From Mycolicibacterium sp. P1-18 (GTDB taxonomy: Bacteria > Actinomycetota > Actinomycetes > Mycobacteriales > Mycobacteriaceae): DNA of 64,000 nt. How positions within the stretch are numbered: position 1 is the first letter of the stretch; every line of letters begins with the position of its first letter. Positions 7,268 through 14,522 of the stretch are shown piece after piece. The stretch lies in assembly GCF_008329535.1 (NCBI RefSeq), contig NZ_NPKR01000009.1, positions 62,001-126,000 on the forward strand. The letters are read 5' to 3'. Made by a program: the position numbers and the translations under genes. The notes under the pieces are model-generated. The model saw only the letters and a program-made list of their open reading frames with translations. It did not search any database and was not told the DNA's origin.

Positions 7268-8938
7268 ATGCAGATTCGACGTCTCGCCAGTGCACTCCTC
7301 GCCGCCGGACTGGTGCTCACCGCGTGCTCCGGCGGCAGCCAGGAGGCGCCGTCGGCGGGCGGCAAGGCCGAGATCGGCTCGACCAACGACGTGAACCCGA
7401 TGGATCCCGCCACGTTGCAGGAGGGCGGCAACCTGCGCATCCCGTTGACGAACTTCCCCGACAACTTCAACACGATGCACATCAACGGGCCCACCGCCGA
7501 CGCCGCCGCGATCTCCCGGGCGACCATGCCCCGGGCGTTCCGGATCGCCGCCGACGGCACGGCGTCGGTCAACACCGACTTCTTCACCAACGTCGAGCTG
7601 ACCGGGACGAACCCCCAGGTGGTGACCTACACGATCAACCCCAAGGCGGTGTGGAGCGACGGCGCCCCGGTCACCTGGGAGGACATCAAGTCCCAGATCG
7701 ACGCGACCAGCGGCAAGAACAAGGACTTCGCGATCTCGGCGCCCAACGGCAGCGACCGGGTCGCGTCGGTGACGCGTGGCGTCGACGACCGGCAGGCGAT
7801 CATGACCTTCGCCAAGCCGTATGCCGAGTGGAAGGGCATGTTCGCGGGCAACACGGTGCTCTCGCCCAAGAGCATGACCGCCACCCCGGAGGCCTTCAAC
7901 ACCGCGCAGTTGAACGGCCCCGGCCCGTCGGCCGGACCGTTCATCGTGACCGCGCTCGACCGCACCGCGCAGCGAATCACCTTGAGCCGCAACCCGAAGT
8001 GGTGGGGCACCGCGCCGCGCCTCGACACCATCACCTTCCTGGTGCTCGACGACGCCGCCCGCCTGCCGGCGCTGCAGAACAACGCGATCGACGCCACGGG
8101 GCTCGCGTCATTGGACGACGTGACGATCGCCAAACGGACCGCCGGCGTCTCGATCCGGCGGGCACCGAGCACCAGTTGGTATCACTTCACGTTCAACGGC
8201 GCGCCCGGGTCGATCCTGGCCGACCCCGCCCTGCGCAACGCGATCGCCAAGGGCATCGACCGCCAGACCATCGCCAACGTGGCCCAGCGCGGCCTCGCCG
8301 ACAATCCCGCGCCGCTCAACAACCACGTCTACGTGGCGGGCCAGGAGGGCTACCAGGACAACAGCGGCGTCGTGGCGTTCGACCCGGAGGCGGCGAAGAA
8401 GGAGCTCGACGACCTCGGCTGGCGGATGAACGGCCAGTTCCGCGAGAAGGACGGCAAGCAGCTCGTCATCCGGGACCTGTTCTACGACGCGCAGAGCACC
8501 CGGCAGGTCGGCCAGATCGCCCAGAACAGCCTGGCGCAGATCGGGGTCAAGCTCGACCTGCAAGCCAAGGGCGGCAGCGGCTTCTTCACCAATTACGTCA
8601 CGGTCGGGAACTTCGACATCGCCCAGTTCAGCTGGGTGGCCGACGCCTTCCCGCTCTCCGGACTCCCCCAGATCTACGCGTCGAAGGGCGACAGCAACTT
8701 CGGCAAGATCGGCACCCCGGAGATCGACGCCAAGATCGAACAGACGCTTTCCGAGCTCGACCCCGCCAAGGCCCGCGCCCTGGCCAACGAGGTGGACGAG
8801 CTGGTCTGGGCCGAGGGCGCCAGCCTGCCGCTGTTCCAATCCGCCGGCAACATCGCGGTGCGCAGCAACCTGGCGAACTTCGGCGCCCCCGGGCTGGCCG
8901 ACGTGAACTACGTCGCGATCGGCTTCACGAAGTCGTGA
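7268..8938 (+). CDS. oppA: oligopeptide-binding lipoprotein OppA
   Basis: This is a 556-residue SBP_bac_5 family solute-binding protein. The signal peptide ends in a lipobox LVLTAC with Cys20 as the lipidated residue, so it is anchored outside the membrane. The body shows family features such as VWSDGAPVTWEDIK and a C-terminal EGASLPLFQS. It is the last gene of oppBCDA, 18 nt after oppD, and captures peptides for the permease. A TAGAGT -10 element 7 nt before its ATG implies an extra promoter, which would supply the binding protein in excess over the membrane subunits. Its 3' end overlaps the convergent hydrolase gene by 14 nt. It corresponds to Rv1280c. Confidence 0.86.
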   Translation: MQIRRLASALLAAGLVLTACSGGSQEAPSAGGKAEIGSTNDVNPMDPATLQEGGNLRIPLTNFPDNFNTMHINGPTADAAAISRATMPRAFRIAADGTASVNTDFFTNVELTGTNPQVVTYTINPKAVWSDGAPVTWEDIKSQIDATSGKNKDFAISAPNGSDRVASVTRGVDDRQAIMTFAKPYAEWKGMFAGNTVLSPKSMTATPEAFNTAQLNGPGPSAGPFIVTALDRTAQRITLSRNPKWWGTAPRLDTITFLVLDDAARLPALQNNAIDATGLASLDDVTIAKRTAGVSIRRAPSTSWYHFTFNGAPGSILADPALRNAIAKGIDRQTIANVAQRGLADNPAPLNNHVYVAGQEGYQDNSGVVAFDPEAAKKELDDLGWRMNGQFREKDGKQLVIRDLFYDAQSTRQVGQIAQNSLAQIGVKLDLQAKGGSGFFTNYVTVGNFDIAQFSWVADAFPLSGLPQIYASKGDSNFGKIGTPEIDAKIEQTLSELDPAKARALANEVDELVWAEGASLPLFQSAGNIAVRSNLANFGAPGLADVNYVAIGFTKS

Positions 8939-10181
8939 CGTTGCGGACCGCCCGCGGTACCGCCGACGGCACCACCGACTCCGCGACCGCGGCCGCGGTG
9001 ATGGCCTTCTTGAGCAGACGGACGCTGAGCATGCTCGGCACGGCGTCGAGTTCGGCTGAGCGGCTTGGTAATTCGGCCGCCTCCCCCGCGTAGACGGCCG
9101 CCACGACGTCGAGCGCGGAGCGCTCCTTGGTGTCGATCACGCTGTGCCCGCTGCTGGGCATCTCGACCAGCACCGCGTCGGGGATCAACTCGGCGATCCG
9201 GCAGGCCACCGCCCGCGGGGTGGTCAGGTCCCGGCCGCCGGAGATGATCACCGTCGGCCAGCTGAACTTCGGCATCTCGGCGACGAGGTCGTACGGCTCG
9301 GCGACGAAGTCGACTTCCCCGGTGGCCATGTCGCGCAACGCGACCGCCGGGTCGAGCGGCTTGCCGTCGGGCACCGCGCCGTAGTTGAGTTCGCGGTAGC
9401 CGATGCGCCCGACGAGGTCGGGTTCGTTGTGGAAGGGCGTCTTTCGCTCGACGAGCAGGCGCGTGCCCAGCCCGACCGCACCCCACACCCAGTCGTGATC
9501 GTTGAGCAGCAGGTCGAGTTGGCGGCCCAGCAGCTCCGCTCCCCCGAGCCCGTACATGTCGGCGGCGAGCTGGGTGGCCACCGGCGTCAGCACGTCCTCG
9601 GCGACCAGGTGACGGACCTTCTCGGCGAGTTCGGCCGTCTCGCCCTCGACGCCGTCCCACAGCACCCGCCGGACGGCCTCGCGGACCAGGTCGACGTCGT
9701 CGGCCGACAGCAGCGGGGAATCCAGGATCATCGCGTGCACCCGCCCGGGGTGCCGGACGCCGAGCCCGGCGGCCAGATACGTCCCGTACGAGGTTCCGTA
9801 GACGACGGCCGACTCGACCCCGGCGTGCTCGAGCACGGCGTCGAGGTCGGCCACCACCGCCTCGACGGTCATGGCCTCCAGCGGAAGGTCGGCGCCGTCG
9901 TCGTCGTGGCGCGACATCCCGACGCCACGGTGCTCGACCATGATCACGTCCAGACCGTCGGCGACGGCGTGCTTGCGAAGTCCGCGGTACAGCGCGATCG
10001 ACGCCGCACCCGGGCCGCCCGGGATGAACAGCAGCGGGTGGTCCGACTTCTCGCCCACCCGCACGTAGAACAGGTCGAACTCGTCGGGACCGTCGTCGAG
10101 GACGGGCCGGCGCACCGAGCTCACCCCGGGTAGCGCGGCCAACCTGTCGTGCACTCGCCGGCGCCCGGCATTCATGGTCAT
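8925..10181 (-). CDS. alpha/beta hydrolase, prolyl-aminopeptidase-like
   Basis: This is a 418-residue alpha/beta hydrolase. The oxyanion segment IPGGPG (53-58) and the nucleophile elbow GTSYG with Ser131 fit the S33 prolyl/tripeptidyl aminopeptidase group. A late GGRDLTT (acid) and SSGHS (His) complete the triad. No signal peptide is seen, so it is probably cytoplasmic. The ATG at 10181 has a weak GGAA upstream; ATG 10175 is an alternative. It converges on oppA with a 14-nt overlap. A peptidase beside a peptide importer would make sense, but it is on the opposite strand and may act on another ester or amide. In M. tuberculosis, as I recall, the opp genes directly adjoin Rv1279, so this is an insertion. 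Confidence 0.7.
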   Translation of the reverse strand: MTMNAGRRRVHDRLAALPGVSSVRRPVLDDGPDEFDLFYVRVGEKSDHPLLFIPGGPGAASIALYRGLRKHAVADGLDVIMVEHRGVGMSRHDDDGADLPLEAMTVEAVVADLDAVLEHAGVESAVVYGTSYGTYLAAGLGVRHPGRVHAMILDSPLLSADDVDLVREAVRRVLWDGVEGETAELAEKVRHLVAEDVLTPVATQLAADMYGLGGAELLGRQLDLLLNDHDWVWGAVGLGTRLLVERKTPFHNEPDLVGRIGYRELNYGAVPDGKPLDPAVALRDMATGEVDFVAEPYDLVAEMPKFSWPTVIISGGRDLTTPRAVACRIAELIPDAVLVEMPSSGHSVIDTKERSALDVVAAVYAGEAAELPSRSAELDAVPSMLSVRLLKKAITAAAVAESVVPSAVPRAVRNVTTS

Positions 10182-10272
10182 CGGGTTCCATTGTGCCCTG
10201 GTTACGCGGACCTTAGGTTCGGGGTGAGCCAAAGCAGTGCCGCCGGATGCGGGCTTGCGTAGAAACGACGAC

Positions 10273-11532
10273 ATGACCACCGTCGAGAACAACGCCCGCA
10301 TTCTCCCCGGCTCACCACAGTGGGCCGAGCTACTCGGCCGGATCGCCGCAGGGGCCAAGGACCGAGACCTGAACGACGAGAATCCGTTTGACGAAGTTGC
10401 CGCCCTCAAGCGCGCCGGCTTCGGCACCCTGCGCCTCCCCCACGAGCTCGGTGGCGCGGGACTAACTGTGCCACAACTGTTCTCTGCGGTGGTCGACGTG
10501 GCCCGAGCGGATCCCGTTGTCGCACACATCTTCCGCACGCACTTCTGGTTCACGGAGGAACGGCTGCGCACGCTCGGAGGGCAGGAGCGCAGCGACCGGG
10601 GATTCGGCCCAGGCGACCCCGCGTCACGGCAGTGGCTGCGGAAGGTGGCCGACGGGCAGCTCTTCGGCAACGCGTTCAGCGAGAAGGGGTCCAACGCGGT
10701 GGGCAGCCTGGTGTTCAACACGCGGCTGCTACCCGATCCGGCGGGCGGCTACCGCCTCGAGGGTGAGAAGTTCTACAGCACCGGCACGCTGTTCTCGGAC
10801 TACCTGACGGTCACCGCCACCACCGATCACGACTCCGTGGCCACGGTCGTGGTGCCCGCCGACCGGACCGGCGTCAAGTTGATCGACGACTGGGACGGTT
10901 TCGGTCAGCGTCGCACCGGCACGGGAACCACCGTCTTCAAGAACGTGGCGGTCACCACCGACGAGATCCTCGCCGACTCGCCATACGACGCGGCGGCCGT
11001 TCCGTCGGTGCAGTACGCCTCGCTGCAGCTGTTCATCCACGCGGTGGTGGCCGGCATCCTCGCCGGGGTGGTCGACGACGGGGTCGCCCTGCTGCGGTCG
11101 CGGGACCGCAGCTTCAGCCACGCCCCCACCGACCGGCCCACCGACGACCCGCTGCTGCAACGGCTCCTCGGCGAACTCGCCAGCACGGCGTACGTCGCCA
11201 AGGCCGCGGTGCTCGACGCCGCCGAGGCCGTCGCGGCGGCCACCACGTCCGCGGCGACGACGACCGACGGCAACCCCGACGCCCGGCTGGCTCAGGACGC
11301 CCAGATCAAGGTCGCACAGGTCAAGGTGCACCTCGACGCCATCGCCCCGGAGGCCGCGACGCGGCTGCTCGAACTTGGCGGCGCCAGCGCGGCGAGCAGG
11401 CAGAAGGGCCTGGACCGGCACTGGCGCAACATCCGCACCATCACCCTGCACAACCCGGTGGCCTACAAGGCCGTCGCGATCGGCGCGAACCTGCTGCACG
11501 ACACCCCACTGCCCGCCAACGCCTACTTCTAG
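10273..11532 (+). CDS. acyl-CoA dehydrogenase-fold monooxygenase, DszC/SfnC-like
   Basis: This 419-residue protein has the acyl-CoA dehydrogenase fold: an N-terminal helical domain (ALKRAGFGTLRLPHELGGAG), a middle beta domain (EKFYSTGTLFSDYLTV) and a C-terminal four-helix bundle with GGASAASRQKGLDRHWRN. The end motif RHWRNIRTITLHNP is typical of the FMNH2-dependent DszC/SfnC/NcnH branch rather than true dehydrogenases, which use a catalytic Glu. It would oxygenate a sulfur or nitrogen compound using reduced flavin supplied by a reductase. It is followed by a hairpin and then a NtaA/DszA-family monooxygenase, a pairing typical of organosulfur use. No flavin reductase is present nearby. The substrate is unknown. 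Confidence 0.72.
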   Translation: MTTVENNARILPGSPQWAELLGRIAAGAKDRDLNDENPFDEVAALKRAGFGTLRLPHELGGAGLTVPQLFSAVVDVARADPVVAHIFRTHFWFTEERLRTLGGQERSDRGFGPGDPASRQWLRKVADGQLFGNAFSEKGSNAVGSLVFNTRLLPDPAGGYRLEGEKFYSTGTLFSDYLTVTATTDHDSVATVVVPADRTGVKLIDDWDGFGQRRTGTGTTVFKNVAVTTDEILADSPYDAAAVPSVQYASLQLFIHAVVAGILAGVVDDGVALLRSRDRSFSHAPTDRPTDDPLLQRLLGELASTAYVAKAAVLDAAEAVAAATTSAATTTDGNPDARLAQDAQIKVAQVKVHLDAIAPEAATRLLELGGASAASRQKGLDRHWRNIRTITLHNPVAYKAVAIGANLLHDTPLPANAYF

Positions 11533-11587
11533 CGCGATTTCGGCGTGATTGGCGGCGGTCAGCGCCGCTCAACACGCCGAAATCGCG
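11533..11587. terminator. perfect 15-bp hairpin between the two monooxygenase genes
   Basis: CGCGATTTCGGCGTG (11533-11547) pairs perfectly with CACGCCGAAATCGCG (11573-11587). An inner GCGGC/GCCGC stem extends it. It starts immediately after the stop of the upstream gene and ends 14 nt before the next ATG. It may terminate or attenuate, or protect the upstream mRNA 3' end. Its shape would suit a dispersed palindromic repeat. Confidence 0.6.
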
Positions 11588-11601
11588 AGAAACGAGATCA
11601 C

Positions 11602-12963
11602 ATGACCCGTCAACTCCACCTGGGCGGTTTCCAGATCGCCTCGCAGGTCACGCACTCCCACGCCGCGTGGCGGCACCCCGGCAGCGACACCGCGTTCACC
11701 ACGCCGGAGTACTACCACCGCATCGGCCGGATCCTCGAACGCGGCAAGTTCGACTTCGTGTTCTTCGCCGACCTGCTGGCCGCGCCGGCCCGCTTCGGCG
11801 ACGACGTCACCGAGCCGTTGCGCCGGGGCACGCAGGCCACCGCGACCCTGGATCCGTCGATCGTGGCCGCCAGCATCGCCGCCGTGACGTCGAAGCTGGG
11901 CATCGCGATCACCAAGTCGGCCACCTACTTCCACCCCTACGAGCTGGCCCGCATCTTCGCCAGCCTCGACCACGTCAGCAGCGGCCGGGTGGCGTGGAAC
12001 ATCGTGACCTCGCTGAGCCAGAGCGAGGCGCAGAACTTCGGCTACGACGAGCACCTGGGCCACGACTACCGCTACGAGCGGGCCGAGGAGTTCGTCCGCA
12101 CCGCGCTGGAATTGTGGTCCAGCTGGGACGCCGACGCCCTGGTGCTCGACAAGGAGGCCGGGGTGTTCGCCGACCCGGACAAGGTCCGCAGGGTCGACCA
12201 CGACGGGGAGTACTTCCGCACCCGCGGTCCACTCAACGTGCCGCGCTCACCGCAGGGCCGCCCGGTGCTGATTCAGGCCGGATCCTCGCCGACCGGACGG
12301 GACTTCGCCGCGCGGTGGGCCGAGGCCATCTTCGAGATCGACCCCACCCCCGAGGGCCGGCGGGCGTACTACGACGACGTCAAGAGCCGAGCCGACGACT
12401 ACGGCCGTAACCCCGACCACGTGCTGATCTTCCCGGCGTTCATCCCCTTCGTCGGGGAGACGGAGTCCATCGCCCGGGAGAAGCAGGCGTTCCACAACGA
12501 GCTCGCCGACCCCGTCTCGGGGCTGATCACGCTGTCGGTGCACACCGACCACGACTTCTCGCGGTACGACCTGGACGCGCCCGTCGAGGACGTCGCCGTG
12601 ACCGGCACCCAGGGTCTGTTCGACACCGCCCGCCGGGTGGCCCAGCGCGACGACCTCACGCTGCGCGACATCGGCAAGTGGTACGCCCAGGGTGTGCTGC
12701 TGCCGCAGTTCGTCGGCACCGCCAAGCAGGTCGCCGACCAGATCGAGGAGTCGTTCACCGCGGGCGAGGCCGACGGGTTCATGGTCTCGGCGGCACAGTC
12801 GCCGGGCACCTTCAACGACTTCGTCGACTCGGTGGTGCCGGAGTTGCAGCGCCGCAAGCTGTTCCGCGAGGAGTACGCCGGCACGACGCTCCGCGACCAC
12901 CTGGGGCTGCCGGCGGCGACGTTCGAGTCACCGCGGCGGCGCAACGTCTCAGTCGCGAGTTGA
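11602..12963 (+). CDS. NtaA/SnaA/DszA-family FMN-dependent monooxygenase
   Basis: This is a 453-residue luciferase-fold enzyme of the nitrilotriacetate monooxygenase/DszA family. Family features are FDFVFFADLLA near residue 50, GRVAWNIVTS and an FGYDEHLGHDYRYERAEEF region, and SPQGRPVLIQAGSSPTGRDFAA. Such enzymes use FMNH2 and oxygen to cleave C-S or C-N bonds in sulfones, sulfonates or amines. It follows the DszC-like gene, separated by a perfect hairpin, and probably forms a two-step pathway with it. The ATG at 11602 follows a weak GAGA. Its 3' end overlaps the convergent GMC gene by 15 nt. The exact substrate cannot be read from sequence. Confidence 0.78.
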   Translation: MTRQLHLGGFQIASQVTHSHAAWRHPGSDTAFTTPEYYHRIGRILERGKFDFVFFADLLAAPARFGDDVTEPLRRGTQATATLDPSIVAASIAAVTSKLGIAITKSATYFHPYELARIFASLDHVSSGRVAWNIVTSLSQSEAQNFGYDEHLGHDYRYERAEEFVRTALELWSSWDADALVLDKEAGVFADPDKVRRVDHDGEYFRTRGPLNVPRSPQGRPVLIQAGSSPTGRDFAARWAEAIFEIDPTPEGRRAYYDDVKSRADDYGRNPDHVLIFPAFIPFVGETESIAREKQAFHNELADPVSGLITLSVHTDHDFSRYDLDAPVEDVAVTGTQGLFDTARRVAQRDDLTLRDIGKWYAQGVLLPQFVGTAKQVADQIEESFTAGEADGFMVSAAQSPGTFNDFVDSVVPELQRRKLFREEYAGTTLRDHLGLPAATFESPRRRNVSVAS

Positions 12964-14493
12964 CCGGATCAGGTCGGCGGCCTTCTCGCCGATCATCACG
13001 CTCGGCGCGTGGGTGTGCCCCCGGATGATGGTCGGCATGATCGACGCGTCGGCCACCCGGAGGCCGGCCACACCGCGGACCCGGAGCTGCGGGTCGACGA
13101 CGCTGGCCTCGTCGCCGCCCATGCGGCACGTGCCGACGGGGTGGTACAGCGTGTGCGACACGGTCTCGAGGGCCCGCTCCAGCGTCGCCTCGTCCAGCGC
13201 GGTCCCACCCGGCGGACGGACGACGTCTCCGAGCAGCCGACGCATGGTGGGCGACGCCGCGATGCGGGCCGTGATCCGAAGGCCCTCCATCAGGGCGGCC
13301 CGATCGGCGCCGTCGGGATCGGTCAGGTAGCGCGGGTCGATGACCGGCTTGGTCAGCGGGTCGGCGGACCGCAGCGTGACGCTGCCGCGGCTGCGCGGCT
13401 TGACCAGGATGGGTCCCATCACCACGGCGTGTCCCGGATGGCCCGCACCGACGCCCTCGTCGAAGAAGGGCGCCGGGGCGAAGATCAGCTCCAGATCGGG
13501 CAGCTCGAGATCGTCGCGGCTACGGACGAATCCGTAGGCCTCGCCGACGTTGGAGGTCAGCATGCCACGCCGGCGGACCAGGTAGTCGACGAGCTGGCGT
13601 GGTTTCTCCGCGGCGTACAGCGTGTCGTCGTGGGCGTCGAATCCGACCGGCACACACAGGTGGTCCATCAGGTTCTGCCCCACCTCGGGCGCGTGGTGCA
13701 CCGCGTCGATCCCGTGATCGGCGAGCCGTTCGCGATCACCGATGCCCGAGAGCATCAGCAGTTGAGGCGAATTGACGGCCCCGCCGCACAGCACCACCTC
13801 GCGGCGCGCCCGGGCCACGTGGGTTCGCCCGTCCTGCCGGTATACCACGCCGACAGCGCGGCCGTCCTCCACCACCACCCGGGTGACCATCGCCCCGGTG
13901 AGCAGCCGCAGGTTGGGCCTGCGCAGCGCCGGCTTGAGGTAGGCGTCGGCGGTGCTCCACCGTGCGCCCCGGCGCTGCGTCACCCGGGTCTCGCAGAAGC
14001 CTTCCGGCGCAGCTTGATTCGGCGCCTCGGTGCGGTAGCCGCATTCCCCGACCGCCGCCAGCCAGGACGCGGTCGAGCTGCGCGGGCTCCGCTGCGGGGA
14101 CACCACCAGCGGTCCGGCCTCGATGCGCGTGAAGTACTTCTCGACGCCCGCGTAGCTCCACGAGTCGTCGGCCGCGGCGCCCCACTCGTCGTAGTCGGCG
14201 GCGAATCCGCGCACCCACATCATCGCGTTCATCGACGACGAGCCGCCGAGCACCTTGCCGCGGGGCCAGTAGATCTCGCGGCCGTCGAGTTCCTTCTGCG
14301 GTTCGGTCGAGTAGTCCCAGTCGGCGTCGGACTTGAACAGCTTCGAGAACGCCGCCGGAATGTGGACGAACTTGTCCTTGTCGCGTGCGCCGGCCTCGAG
14401 GACCAGCACCTGCGCTCCGGGAATCTCGCTGAGACGGTTGGCCAGAACGGCGCCAGCCGATCCGGTCCCCACGACGATGTAATCGGTGTCCAC
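12949..14493 (-). CDS. GMC-family FAD oxidoreductase (Rv1279-like)
   Basis: This is a 514-residue glucose-methanol-choline oxidoreductase. The FAD dinucleotide motif GTGSAG is at residues 9-14. The family signature PRGKVLGGSSSMNAM lies near 85-100, and the C-terminus shows HPVGTCRMG with the catalytic His region and GHTHAPSVMIGEKAA. It resembles choline dehydrogenase/alcohol oxidase members and corresponds in position to M. tuberculosis Rv1279. The GTG start at 14493 was chosen because the FAD motif must lie at the N-terminus. A TACACT element lies 8 nt upstream, so the message may be leaderless. The substrate is unknown, probably an alcohol. Confidence 0.83.
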   Translation of the reverse strand: MDTDYIVVGTGSAGAVLANRLSEIPGAQVLVLEAGARDKDKFVHIPAAFSKLFKSDADWDYSTEPQKELDGREIYWPRGKVLGGSSSMNAMMWVRGFAADYDEWGAAADDSWSYAGVEKYFTRIEAGPLVVSPQRSPRSSTASWLAAVGECGYRTEAPNQAAPEGFCETRVTQRRGARWSTADAYLKPALRRPNLRLLTGAMVTRVVVEDGRAVGVVYRQDGRTHVARARREVVLCGGAVNSPQLLMLSGIGDRERLADHGIDAVHHAPEVGQNLMDHLCVPVGFDAHDDTLYAAEKPRQLVDYLVRRRGMLTSNVGEAYGFVRSRDDLELPDLELIFAPAPFFDEGVGAGHPGHAVVMGPILVKPRSRGSVTLRSADPLTKPVIDPRYLTDPDGADRAALMEGLRITARIAASPTMRRLLGDVVRPPGGTALDEATLERALETVSHTLYHPVGTCRMGGDEASVVDPQLRVRGVAGLRVADASIMPTIIRGHTHAPSVMIGEKAADLIRSTRD

Positions 14494-14522
14494 GACGAGT
14501 GAGTGTATTGAGCCGGGCGACC

